A stretch of 64,000 nt of DNA from Prostheceraeus crozeri. Its lineage: Eukaryota > Platyhelminthes > Polycladida > Euryleptidae. The notes below the pieces were generated by a model. The model searched no databases. It was not told the origin of the DNA and saw only the letters and a list, made by a program, of their open reading frames with translations. The DNA is taken from positions 124,001 through 188,000 of the forward strand of contig CAJQUW010004739.1 in assembly GCA_907163375.1 (NCBI GenBank), in the 5' to 3' direction. The translations under genes and the position numbers were made by a program. Positions 46,501 through 58,412 of the stretch are shown here, piece by piece. Within the stretch, counting starts at the first letter, position 1, and each line of letters begins with the position of its first letter.

Positions 46501-46640
46501 TCACCAACACCCTTACTTCTCCGACCGCACTCTCCTAACCCAGGCATCGAACAGTAGTGGAGACGAGCTCGCACCTTCGTACCTAGGCCATGCCGATGGT
46601 ACAAAGTCACTGGGAGTGGTGGCAGAAGTCATCTCCAAGT
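46501..46640 (-). repeat. tRNA-derived SINE-like repeat, copy A
   Basis: On the minus strand a B-box-like CTGTTCGATGCCTGG is followed by GTGCGGTCGGAGAAGTAAGG and GTGTTGGTGAC. The 3' part closely matches copy B (GTGGGGTCGGGGAATCAAGG, GTGTTGGTGTA). The shared 3' domain after a tRNA-like B box is the layout of a SINE. The 5' limit is uncertain. Confidence 0.5.
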
Positions 46641-46805
46641 GATATCTATTGTAATGCTATTATTGACAAAATGCTACCAACATTACTGCTGTAGCGATAC
46701 AGCATACCAGCATGCCATTCCACTACAACACACAGCAGAGTGACAACAAAGATCTGTCGTAGTATGCTGAATATCTAAAGAGAATAACAATTATTAAGTC
46801 AATAA

Positions 46806-46925
46806 AATACACCAACACCCTTGATTCCCCGACCCCACTCGCCTGATACAGTAATCGAGCCCAAGACCGCGGTGTAGACGCGATCTTCCGGACTGCACCT
46901 TGAACTGCAGCTATATAAATTGTTT
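46806..46925 (-). repeat. tRNA-derived SINE-like repeat, copy B
   Basis: On the minus strand GTGCAGTCCGGAAGATCGCG resembles an A-box region and TCTTGGGCTCGATTACT a B box, then the 3' domain shared with copy A. It lies 165 bp from copy A in the same orientation. Confidence 0.5.
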
Positions 46926-48115
46926 GCGGACAGTAGATTTGTAGTCAAATTGCAAATTCTCCCACGATGGAAAATGCAAACTTCAAAAGCTGAAAAATGG
47001 AGCTGCTGTTTAAACTCGACTACCGTAGTTTCGTGTCATGGACACATAATCATTGTACAAAGATATTCCCTTGATAAAATTCTATGATTATGTGACAGTG
47101 ACACGAAACATTGGGTTTTGTCTTCGAAATTCTGCATATTCTTAGTCTATAAATAATTTTATAGAAGAGATCTTTTTAGTTTCTTTGACTACATGATATC
47201 AATGACTGGAGCCAGATGAACAATTTGAAAGGCAAACATTAAATTTCAGATAATCCAACGCATCTCACATGCCGCTGGCATGCATGATCACGTCAATAGT
47301 GCATTATATATTTTCCTTTCAAACCGTTCATCTGGCTTACTTGGATATTTGATGATACAGAGTTTATTACTGAAAAAAATGCCCATTGACTGAAGTTGAC
47401 GATTTATTTTCAGGACGTGCAGTTAAGTCTCGATCTGTTGCATTGATTTCATTGTAAAATTCTTGTTGATCAGCAGTTATTATTGATTAGCATTTTGTTT
47501 TGTACTAGCAATCTCCCGAACCTTCGGAAACTTCCTGCCTGTTTAACTATTTGTTTTTTTTGCTGATTTGTTTTCGAATCCTGTACAGGCGAGTTGCGGA
47601 TGGGAAGATAGGGTGATGGCGCACATATGAAATTAATAAGTGTCATTAATGTAGCAAACCCAGCTACAACCGTTCACTGAAATGATGAAGTCAGCACGAA
47701 AAAGTCTACTGAATCGATAAGTGAGTGGTTGACGCTTTGACCAGCTGCATCGGGCTCGCATCAATCCAAATGTATTTTTTAAATGTTGTTTACTTGTGGT
47801 TGAAATTAGAATATGATGAATAATACTGAATTTTGCGATTTCAAAATACGGCGATCAGGGTTGTCCGAGATTAATATTTCAAAAAAGATCGATTTAACGG
47901 TTGAAATTTTGTTGTCAAATTAGACGTTTTTGGCTATGTGTGGTGCCGTAAGTGAATGAAGACTGTAGAGTGTAAACCAGACTTTCCGTGGGACGAGATT
48001 GCTTCGTTCCTTTCCCATCTCATTCCCAAAGGATTTTAAAAATGTACGATTATTTACCACAATTATTCCCATAAACCAAATATCTCCTTGATAAGGTTAG
48101 CTGGCAAGAAACACC
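46926..48115. other. Unannotated non-coding stretch
   Basis: No supported gene or repeat. Confidence 0.4.
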
Positions 48116-48541
48116 GGCGCAACATGACTTTTCGTTCGCCGAAATTATTCAATAAATGCCACAAAATGATTACTGGCCCGCCTATGTATAACATAAAAGG
48201 AATCATTCAAATGCCAAAAACATGATGTATTAGGTATAAAAAGATGAACAGTATGTACTTACATGGGACACTTCTGTGAAATGTGTTCAATTAGTATCAT
48301 AAATCCTGAAGATACGCTCGATCAGTAGCGATCAAACCACATCTGCTGATCCATGTAGGTCGGTATGACGGTCCTTTTCATGCCATTCTGCTGTTTTACA
48401 ATTTTCTTTGTTCGTGACCAATAAGCCTCAACATAATGGTGGTGCGCTCATACATCACAAACAGATTCAGCGGCGGCGGGCGAGTAATCATTCAGTGGCA
48501 CGTACTGAATAATTTTGGTGGGCGAGAAGTCATGTTGCGCC
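48116..48541. mobile_element. MITE with 67-bp terminal inverted repeats
   Basis: The left end GGCGCAACATGACTTTTCGT (48116-48182) is the inverted partner of 48475-48541, about 80 percent identical over 67 bp, sharing ATGACTT, AAATTATTCA, TGATTACT and CCCGCC blocks. The interior of about 290 bp is non-coding. No certain target duplication; weak AAACAC/AAATAC words lie just outside. Its autonomous partner is unknown. Confidence 0.75.
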
Positions 48542-48585
48542 GAAATACCTAGGTTAATTAGAAGACATTCTATTCCACTGAAGAG

Positions 48586-48632
48586 GTCAAAAAGTCAAAA
48601 AGTCAAAAGTCAAAAAGTCAAAAAGTCAAAAA
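48586..48632. repeat. GTCAAAAA tandem repeat
   Basis: About six units of GTCAAAAA with one shortened copy. Confidence 0.95.
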
Positions 48633-48701
48633 TGTTTACTTCCAAGAGCAGAGGCCTACTCTGTACATGAATGATTCAAATTTTCGATTGATATTTATAG
48701 T

Positions 48702-48983
48702 AATAAGCTGACCAAGTTGGAAAAGAAGGATACTACCATTGAGACGAGCATACTCCAATTGTGTCATAATGCAATTATAGGAACATCAAGATCAGAGGGA
48801 GTTCCACGACCTTCTCTGCGTTTCGTATCTCAAAATAGCCCGGTAAAAGCAAAGGGTTCTACAAATACATCTGCATTACATGATATCAGACTACCCTGCA
48901 AGCTTGCATTTCGAATAGCTAAGCGATTTCTTAGGTCACAATATACCCTTTTATGGGTTCTTGGTCTCAACTACCGTAGTTAA
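48702..48983 (+). other. Unrecognised open frame
   Basis: After a TTTATAG the frame reads KLTKLEKKDTTIETSILQLC, then HNAIIGTSRSEGVPRPSLRF, and runs to a stop at 48981-48983 (ATG at 48717). The composition looks more protein-like than most frames here, and a weak donor (CCCG|GTAAAA) lies inside. I recognise no domain. It could be an exon, a transposon remnant or chance. Confidence 0.25.
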
Positions 48984-50159
48984 GCCAATAGATAAGCTTT
49001 GCTAAAATAATTTAAAACATTATCGATATATGAAACCTAATATCAATATGACATGTCCGACATGAAATATTCCTACCAACCAATGCGAGTGGATCCTACT
49101 TGCTTCTATTACTGTTCGTGAATGGAAGCTGGTCAATACAGTAGGCCTAAGTACATGCGATGTGCAATTGAGTTTGAAAATAGACTAGAGACTCAACATG
49201 TGCAAGGATCAAATACAAAATTTTCTACCTGGCATATTTTCATTATATCTTGCATGTACATTAAAGCACGCGCCACGCATTCTCATTCTTAATCAAGCTG
49301 AGAAATTTACTATCGTTTATTTAGCATTTAATTATTTACATTACATAGGCCCTATATTACTTACAAGCGTTAAGCATGCATTATGCTATTTTCTGTTGAT
49401 GAATTCAATTTGAGATTTAAAGCCTCTGTTGCAGAAACGCGCTATTTAGGACAAAAATAATGCGAATGTCGAATTAACAATCATGCCATGCCATAATCTT
49501 TAGAAATAATAGCTCACCAGTATCACATCTTATTACATAATATTTCGACAAATTTTACATGACATCCATGAAAGCACACAGCACAGCTACAAAAATATTA
49601 TTTACTTCTTATGGAGCATGTCGAATTTAATGAAAGTTCCCATAGAACACCCACTCCCCTGCAAGTGGTGTACGCGCGTGTGCAACGTCATATAATCGAT
49701 TCTTCTTATGTATTTTCATTGCATTGCGTAATATTGAAAAATGATTTATTTAAAATTAATGCATGCATTAAAATATATGCAACTCAAGTTCAACTCTTTG
49801 TTCAGAAATATAATCTTCGACACATTGTCAGGAAGTAGCAATCGCTTGCGGATTGAAAATGCTCTCTCGCTTGTGACAGTTGCAGGTTGCACACTTCTAC
49901 ACGCGCCTGTAGACGAGATAATCTTTTGAATTCCAATTTCCAATTCCCCACCATCACGGCATTTCAATTTGACAAGCATCCTTTGATTCGTTGTTTCTGC
50001 ATTGTACTTTTCTTCATTTGATGCAATTTACTCTAATGCAATGTTCTTTCAAGATATGGAACTACTGAAAGCCTTCCTAATATATTTCTTTCCTCTTGTG
50101 AGCTGCATTAAATTACAGATTTAATGAATATATTTTCTTCTTTAATTAATTTCAAGTAG
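48984..50159. other. Unannotated non-coding stretch
   Basis: No supported gene. Confidence 0.4.
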
Positions 50160-50402
50160 TTCTCAAAATCCAACAGTGCCAAGAAAAAAGAAAAAGGAGT
50201 ACCTTTCCTCTTTGGTAACATGCAAGGGTGCCAAAAGCATGAGAATGATGTTAAAGCACACAGACGTGCTGAGTGCTATAAGCAAAGAAATCATTTTATT
50301 TACATTAAAAAAGATCGACCTCATGACTTTGAAATATTCTACGAAACAACACTTTCCACTAAGTTGTTGATCTACGAGGAAAATGTTGACAACATGTTGT
50401 AG
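50160..50402 (+). CDS. Unrecognised coding-like block, possible terminal exon or fragment
   Basis: After a TTTCAAGTAG sequence the frame opens as FSKSNSAKKKEKGVPFLFGN and MQGCQKHENDVKAHRRAECY and closes with LLIYEENVDNML and a TAG at 50400-50402 (80 aa). The stretch is charged, has two cysteines and a histidine near residues 24-40, and uses varied codons, unlike nearby chance frames. No domain is recognised. It might be a 3' exon of the host gene, part of another gene, or a transposon relic. Confidence 0.3.
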   Translation, partial: FSKSNSAKKKEKGVPFLFGNMQGCQKHENDVKAHRRAECYKQRNHFIYIKKDRPHDFEIFYETTLSTKLLIYEENVDNML

Positions 50403-53400
50403 TAAATGATCTCACGACTAATGTGATAATTAGTTGGCTCATGTTCAAGAGAGTTTATATTATTGTTTCTAAAACAATAAACGATGAGAATGGATGCGAT
50501 ACATAAAAACTGTATTGCTACTTAATACATCTCCGGCTGAGATAGTCAGATTTATTATTATTAGGGACGTAGATTGCTTTTGTCCAGAATTAAGTACAGT
50601 GGGTGTAAAATTTATGTAAATAGCAACATTTGACATTTTAGATTGAGCATCTTGGCTAAATACACTGTACAGTGTACAATTTATTTAGTGCAATCAAAGC
50701 ATTTCCTATGAAACTTTGAGTTTCAATTAGGCCTCTTTCTGCAACATTCATATCTCATTACACAAACACAATTACGTCATTTATTTGAATGCCGAACAGC
50801 TTTTATCATTGAGGATGTGTTTAGGACGAAAGCATTTAGCCATTTTGGTTATCAAAAGTATCATAAGTAAAAAATTGATACAATTGAGTATGAATAGGAA
50901 AAACATAATTAACAAATTATTATTTTATTCTAAATAATTCAGCTCAATTAAGTCTCATTCTTTATTTAATATCATAGACTTCAACAGAGGTGGGAATATG
51001 AGAATGAACTTTCTGATCTTCATGTGAGCCTTGGACTGAGTTCTCAAAGTACTCAATTGAACTTTGATGCCAATCTGTTGGCTTAATTATGCAAGCAGAT
51101 GCACCAATGAAGGTTAGATTTGCCACAATCACATGCGGCCTGTAAGATATTGCTTTCATTGAATTCATCTGACGTGTTGTCTTGAATCAAGTATCTGTCA
51201 TCAGTCATTTATGGATTTACATGTAGACGTATGGCGCAGGTCATCAACAAACAGGACGATATTATCTGTCATCGTAAATCATCCTAATTTTCGAAGGGCC
51301 TTGTCAAACGATAATTTTCAGTTATTCAAGTGCACGGGACTCTTGTCTGCAATTCTATTGCTTCGACATTGTGGGATAAAAGGTGTCCTATAATTTGTGC
51401 GCTACCAAGTGAAAGGTGAATTTTATGCATCGACAATCAAAATCCAACATTCACAACTTTCGCAGCTCTTTGAACTTTGACAGATGCTTGATACATTATG
51501 CCCTTCCCTCTTAAGTTCATTTGTTTAATGTGAAGGATTCTATTTTGTTATGACTCGAAATTTATCAGAGTGCTTATTTGTGTTAATGTGATTATCGTTT
51601 TCAAATGTGATTTGAATGTCGGTGCAAGATAATGCTTGAATGCCGCCAAAGCGGTTACAAAAAATTGGATGAGAGAAACTCGCATAGCCGGTGACGCAAA
51701 ATAATCAATTCTAATCACATAATGTTACTGAGTTGTTCAGCTAAGTCATTTTACAGATAACGTAGAGTGATTTTTGATCGGCGATTTGAACGTTGATATA
51801 ATTCCGCATCTTTTTTTATCAGGTTTCATAGAAAGCATTTAGTTATATGATTAGTATATATTCATACGGCAAGGGGTACATCATAATTATTCTTTTTAAC
51901 CTTCAAAGCCTATGAATTTACGTTTTCCATATTTAAGCAATTTCTATACTGTAACAAGCTTTCCAATTTTTGATGTAAACATGATAATTACATGAACTTC
52001 AAAATATCGTTTTGTTTAAAAATAGCACACATCTTTGCTAATAATAAAATGCATCACTTCGTGTTGTAAATAAGTGAAGTATCAAAGTGTTGCCATGCTT
52101 CAGTTCGTGCCTACATACTTGTCATTATCCTATGTCTTATGTATCATTTAATCAAAAACGAAGAATTTTGACTTGATGAATATAGGCCCTATATAATAGG
52201 CTACATAACTGTATATATATATATATATATTTATATGCGGTATATAATATATATAGTTATGCATAACTTATTATTAAAAAGCGAAAATGTCGATGGTTTC
52301 TAGCAAGAATCACAGACATAACTTCATCATTTCAAAAACGAAATTTGAGATAAGCAGGCATATGTCAGCCACGTTTTGAAATCAGTGATTCGGAGCAGAT
52401 GAAGAAAATGTTCAATACTCTAACGCATTGTTGACAGCATGTTAATTCATGGCTACTTTTGAATTGATTTTAAAACAAGGCTGACATAACCCCTAGTTGC
52501 TGCACATTTGCCTGTTTTACAGTGATGTTATACCAGTCGATCTCAATTTTTGAGAAATTAACAAAAATGTTGAATTTTCAAAAATTGCTCTTTATAAAAT
52601 GCTAAATTAATCATTTTGACAAAATTTGGCTTGTTCATTAGAAATGCGCAGCACGCAAACGTTATAAAATAGAGTAGTGTATATCTAAAATGTTTTGGGG
52701 ACTGCAGCAGCTCCTCCCCGCAGTATATGTACGTCTAAAAAGTGATGATTATTACTTTCGACTAAATGAAATTTTCAATTCGTCAAAAATACGCGCATTT
52801 TGTCTGGTTCAAAAAGAAGCACTAAGATGCTACACGCTAAAACTTCTAATATGTTTGAGTATGTTGCATTGGTTTAATTCAAATGTAAGGCTATGTTAAT
52901 ATCAACACTTCCGCCAGTATATTCTATCAGCATGACAATCTTACAGCTTCGCACTGAAGCTATTACGAAACAAAGTGGTTTATAGAACCGCAGCAGAACT
53001 TGACGATTATTGCAACCATGCCATTTGTGAACGCAGTTTCCTCATGCTTTGGAAATATGTCCATTAAAGTGATAATGCCACCGGCTTATAAAACCAGTTT
53101 CCCACGGAGCCATTATGGCTTTATTGCAATATCGGCAAGGACTCTGGCAAGGCTGCTGCAAGTGTTGCATGTGTGATCTCTTCATGAATTACCGAAATAT
53201 CCTTTAATTTTTTAACTTGCAGTTGAAGCATGTGATGATCAGTTTGTCGTCTTAGAGCTAAAGTCATCATGGTGTACATAAATTTGGTTTTACATGTATT
53301 AGGAAATGATAAAGACAGCTACGGTAACCTACTTTGTGAAGTGATAACAAAATTATTAACAAACAAATCGTAGAATCATTTGATGTAGCGAGCAAATTAT

Positions 53401-55793
53401 CTCGTCTTTTTAGCAACCTCCTTTGTACAATCATTTTAAATGATACACTAACGTGATGTTGCAAATTGATATTTATGAATGATTTTCGGAACGTGTTTGA
53501 CAAGACAAAATATTGCAAGCCTTTGTTACTTTCTGACTAACTTAATCTATTATTATAAAATCGACATGATTTTGCATGTGCACTCTTATGCGCATATTTT
53601 TGAAAACCAATTTGTATTTTTCCAAATATTTCGTATTTTATCGTATACCAAGCTCCAAAGTGTGATGATGACAGTGCGGATCTTTGTAGCATATTTTTGT
53701 ATTGAACATATTTTAGAAGTTCCTTGGTCTTTTTCAAGCATAATATTCATTAACACTTCCCTAAGAACAGCTACATTTTTTATACATACTTTTCTTATAA
53801 ATTTATTTCTTATTCTAGGCACGAACGAAGTGAAAGCTCTCATAGTTTTTGATTTTCATCGTGGAAATGCAATCTACTCTGTTATTGATTTTCTTGTAGA
53901 CAAATAGCACGTTCCTGTACATATGCTGATAAATAGAAGTGCCTAGATATGTGCTCTATGGGAGACAGAATGATCTTCCCATGATTCACAGAATTCATTT
54001 ATGACATAGTTGTTTAGGATTTGCAATTGCTTCAGAGCAAGTTTTATAGTTGAAACTGTAAAGACGCATGATACATCGGCATTCATTTTGTACTGGAAAA
54101 GCAATAAGGTCTACATAGAAGTTCTCTTGTATTATCCACTGGATATTTCCAAGTCATTTCCAAGGAGAAGGAAAAGGTACTGCTTAACATTTATATGTCG
54201 TGCAGTAAATTTTACAGAATTTGACTTGTTATTTAATGTGCAAGACTTAGGCTAAAATTGGCAAGAAAGTGATTTTCGCTCATTTGATTTACGTGTGCAT
54301 GCATGTAGTCAAACATGCCGGCAATAGTTGTTGTCCGATGAATATGGAATAGTTATCAATATAAAGTTAACAGGTCATTGGGTGTGCCCTTACAAAACCT
54401 AGTAGGCTTAAAACATGAAATATTGAGTACCGGTGTAGGGGATGTAATGGGATAGAATACCTCAAGTGCCCTCCTTCAGATCGATGCAACACAAGCCCTT
54501 AAGTCGTGCCGGCGTGCTTGAATATCGGTATACCTTCAGAGTGATAAAATTTATTCAAGATGCAGCAAGTCGCGTTAGCAGATTACAGGAGACATTGTGA
54601 CCAGCAAGTCACACACAATTGCTCAGGCCGAGCCGGCATTTGTGCGCGAACGACTGCAGTGATTGTAGAAACCCGGTCGGCATCCAAATTTCAAAGCCGG
54701 GGTCGGACCGGCGGCTGATTCTAATCCTGATGTACTTGCAGATGTTTGATCCAATATGTAACTCCTTTGAAATGTGTGAAAAAAATCAATAAACATCGCT
54801 TAGCACATACCACTGATGTTCTATCAATAAAGGTATTCTTATCTCAATCACAAGAAAACACGTAAAAGGAAATGATTCAGTTGTTTACCGATACCTCTCC
54901 ACTTTCACAGCATGATTGACACAACGTCGAATGATATATAAAATTGTGTCTGATGTGAATATACAAACTTCGTACACAAACTTGAACTTATTTGGCCTAA
55001 TATTCCATACATCTGAAGATTATATTTAATGTGGCGAAAAATCAGCAGATAAGGGAACCTTATATTTTTGCCGACATTTCAAAACCTTGCGCTGTTTTTG
55101 CTACTTGATGCAGCTGCAGCTGCGCGGGAGATATGCATTTCATCAAAGATTTATAAACTATGGAGAAATATTGAGAATGTGTATAAACACAATGTTATCA
55201 AGAGCATCAGATGTTTATTCGGCGGGAGAGTGAAGAGGACGTCCATGAAGATAATAAAATAAGTCTAAATCAGTGGGAACTTCTGGATGTCTACTTTCTT
55301 TTGAGTACATAGAAGCCCTATAGTAATGAAGCCAATCGACTGTCTTCCCATTCTTCATCAAGTTGATCTTTCATTTGTTCAAGGAAATCTCCCTTGCTGT
55401 CAATTTCTCACATTTTTAAATCAATTTCTTTATTATTCGCAATTCAATAACAAATCTGCCGTATGCAAATAGTAGCTCCTCTACGCATGCGTTCCGATTG
55501 GATCACTTATCAATGATTTTATTTCATGAGTATTGGTGCCTCGTCAACTGGCTTCCGAACTTATTTGTACGAAAATTCTTGAAATTTCACATTTTTCACA
55601 ATACCCACAAGCAAAACTTGTGATTTTCCTCGTAGAATTGGGCGCTTCAGATAGTTATTTAAGGGCGACAGGTCCTTAAATGAATAAGACATTTGGAACT
55701 CAAAAATTTCATTTTCTATGTTGATCGCCTTACAGAGACTGATAGACAGATGGTGGGCTTTACGAATTTACTTGTGCATAATTTGAACTCATA
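50403..55793. other. Non-coding, probable large intron (part 3)
   Basis: About 5.4 kb without supported genes. It includes a (TA)n run at 52211-52232 and a GC-rich CCGG-containing patch at about 54630-54720. The 142-aa plus frame at 53479-53907 is very hydrophobic and AT-driven, with no motif. Confidence 0.4.
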
Positions 55794-56085
55794 ATTTGAA
55801 AATGAAGATAGTCGCCCAATTCATTAATCCGAAAACAAAACCCAATAACAATAAACACCAAAATCAAAACAATGTAATAAGAACGTTATGCACGAGCGCT
55901 TTCGTGGTCTCTATTCATGTGCAACGAACAAGTGAAATGCAACAACACGGGAAAACTGGGAACACAGCTCAAAAGGTACTGACGAACTGCCAATCACCAC
56001 GATAGCAACAGGGTGTACACTGTACACTGTACACATGCGAACTCTTTTTGGACACATATACCCGGTTCACGACCAAGAATGAAAT
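55794..56085 (-). repeat. PLE2 left inverted terminal copy
   Basis: Shares GATAGTCGCCCAATTCATTA, CTATTCATGTGCAACGA and CCACGATAGCAACAGGGTGT with the complement of the right end. A TGTACAC heptamer is present three times here but not in the right copy. Confidence 0.85.
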
Positions 56086-56921
56086 ATATTATGTAGATCC
56101 CACTTTCATAATTGAAAGATCCTTGATATGTGTCTGTGAACAGTTATTGACTGCTTTTAATTGTGCTCACAGTAATCTAAAATTCCAGTGAAAACGAGTC
56201 TGCTGATGGTAGCTTGCCCTTTCTTAGATGTTTTGATGAAGCGTGTGTTCAGTAAGCCTCATGGACTGGTTTGCATCTTATCTTTCATAGTTATGTCCCC
56301 AGGCAATATAAGTCAAGTCTTGTACGTTCCTTGTATAAACGAGGTCAGAAAATCTGTTTATTGTCTACTTTGGCAACTGAAAAGTTCATGCTATTTGTGA
56401 CTTTACGTGGTAATGGATATCCTGAGGATTTTATAAATAAGTACAACTGTATTTCTGATGTTGAACCGATGATTGGCCCCAAATGTTAAGATATTTCCGC
56501 ATACCTTTTGCGGTTATTCGTTGTCAGGTCTGATTCGTAAATGCACTTTTTTAGCCAAGAAACGGGCTTACCCTTCGTGCAAGCCAGTGCTCACGTATGC
56601 TACAGCGCGTATTCCTGTGCGTTCTTTAAAAGACCGGGTTTCATTTCTGAAGAGTTCGCATGTTATCTATAATTTTATCTGTGACTGCTGAAGCAGTTTC
56701 GGTACATCGGCCGAACAGATAGGAACCTGGGTGTAAGACCATTTACCTCGTTGGCTTCTTACATGTAATTCATCAACTCGAAATCCATCCTCATCTATTT
56801 GTGGACATTAGACACACAGTTCAATGTAATTCATTTGTTGGCGATGCGTTTCCATCATATTTTTCGATTTTGTGTTCTTTCAGTCAAAGTGCTAAGTTAC
56901 GCATTCTGGAAGCTTTGTTCA

Positions 56922-57193
56922 TCCTTGGTCGTATACCGGGTATTTGTGTCCAAAAAGAGTTCGTATGTATACACCCTGTTGCTATCGTGGTGATTGGCAG
57001 TTAGTTAGTATCTTTTTTAGTTCCAGTTCTCCCGTGTTGTTGCATTTCATTTCACTTGGTCGTTGCACATGAATAGAGACCACGAAAGTGCTCTTGCATT
57101 ACGTTCTTATTACATTGTATTGATTTAAGTCTTTATTGTTATTTGGTATTGTTTTGGATTAATGAATTGGGCGACTATCTTCATTTCAAATGC
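56922..57193 (+). repeat. PLE2 right terminal copy
   Basis: Mate of 55794-56085. It covers the last endonuclease codons and the 3' non-coding tail. Confidence 0.85.
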
Positions 57194-57334
57194 ATTGGCC
57201 ATTACAACTGCTTCAAGACTCATAATTTTCAATTAGAAGTAATATGCATGATTTTGAAAGTGTCCTCAGATGCTGGATCTCAAATATAGTGATAAATATT
57301 TACAATATAAACAACTACGGTTCTTTAATTACAG

Positions 57335-57742
57335 TTCCCATCCTGCAACCCAGAATGTCAGCCGGGTTATCAGCAATGGCAGCTCATGCCAGCGTTCCTG
57401 TTACTCTTCCTGAACGCGGCATAACTCCTTCGTACCTACCAACACCCCCTGACGCATATTCGCCGCCTTCAACATCGTCAGGGTCACGGCGAATTCATCA
57501 CAGAAAAGCTGCCACAGGTGTAGCGGAATCTCAACCTGCAGCTAATCTGAATGGTTTTAATCCGATTGTAATCCCCCGAGCTGCAGAACTTTTGAAAGAA
57601 AGCAATCCGACTGAGCGACGAATCATCGAGAAAGCTTTAGTTCTGAATACCCGATCTGCGACTAATGATTCGTTAATGAACACACTTCAGCCCGATGCTG
57701 CTGTCAAAGTGAAGAAGTTGTTAGACAAATCTCTCCCTGAAG
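57335..57742 (+). CDS. Host gene exon d (unidentified, Pro/Ser-rich)
   Basis: A 408-bp block between acceptor TTTAATTACAG and donor GTGAGA. The open frame needs a phase-1 predecessor and reads PILQPRMSAGLSAMAAHASV, continues through a Pro/Ser/Thr-rich segment (TPPDAYSPPSTSSGSRR), and ends with a helical charged part (PRAAELLKESNPTERRIIEK ... VKKLLDKSLPEG) in phase 1. GC content and codon use are clearly higher than in the surroundings. Exon c ends in phase 0, so at least one exon is missing between them if both belong to one gene. The protein is not recognised. Confidence 0.65.
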
Positions 57743-58004
57743 GTGAGAATTATGACTGCCATTGACAGATTATTATGCAAACCTGAAGAACAACAAAACG
57801 TAATAAAAGTGATCTGATCTCCTTATCATACATATCATGTACAATAAAAATAGGTTTTACGATTTCAAGAAGTCAAAAGTAAGAGCTAGCATGAAATAAA
57901 GGGGGTAGGGTAAGCATTATATGACAAATAGTAAGTCGGTACATCAGTGATGTGACATCGTTATATACAGGCCTATATCTTGTCATTCAGAACTGCATTG
58001 CAGT
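57743..58004. other. Intron start after exon d
   Basis: Non-coding AT-rich sequence following the GTGAGA donor. Confidence 0.4.
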
Positions 58005-58412
58005 AGCCAGAGCGCTTTTCTGCAGGGAAAGAGACCGAAAATTTTACTTTCACAGAATGATGAACACCCTATGTCTGCTACGAAGCATCGCGTCTACTGA
58101 GCTCTACATGTACACCCGGCTCCTGTACATGTCAGACAGGGTATAAAGCACTCATAAATGCAATGGGAAGCACATTGAAATTTTCTCTAAAAATGAGATT
58201 CTCTATGATTGTTTTTCTGATTACGTGAAACGTTCTAAGTCTAATGCCATTAATTTTGGCATGGAATGTTTTCAGGCCATTTCCGCAATATGAATGAGTT
58301 TTTACCGTGCTTCTGATCGATGTGGCTAAAATTGGTCAAAACATTGTGATTGCCGACTGAAGGAGACTTTCAAAATATGAGTGCGCTTAACTTCATAGAA
58401 GAGAGATGCATG
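58005..58412. repeat. Fold-back dispersed repeat, copy B
   Basis: Direct match to 10290-10713 at roughly 70 percent. The downstream part (58405-58450) contains an inverted CTGCTTCCCATTGGATTTG word facing 58150-58180, so this copy also folds back. Confidence 0.55.

Larger units (their letters stand above)
55794..57193 (+). mobile_element. Penelope-like remnant (PLE2) with inverted terminal copies
   Basis: Plus-strand pieces read LLMVACPFLDVLMKR (RT end), YKSSLVRSLYKRGQKICLLS (thumb), DRVSFLKSSHVIYNFICDC and RYIGRTDRNLGVR (GIY-YIG endonuclease), then KLRILEALFILGRIPGIC. These are the C-terminal parts of a Penelope-like polyprotein; the catalytic RT region is missing. The left block (about 55794-56085) is an inverted copy of the right end (about 56922-57193), roughly 85 percent identical, the inverted terminal architecture known for some Penelope elements. 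The copy is 5'-truncated and broken, with coding spread over several frames. It ends about 140 bp before the exon at 57335. Confidence 0.82.

Noticed and set aside
53479-53907. 142-aa hydrophobic plus frame
   Set aside because: Phe/Ile/Leu-rich sequence expected from AT-rich DNA. Overlapping frames on the other strand are equally long, and there is no motif.
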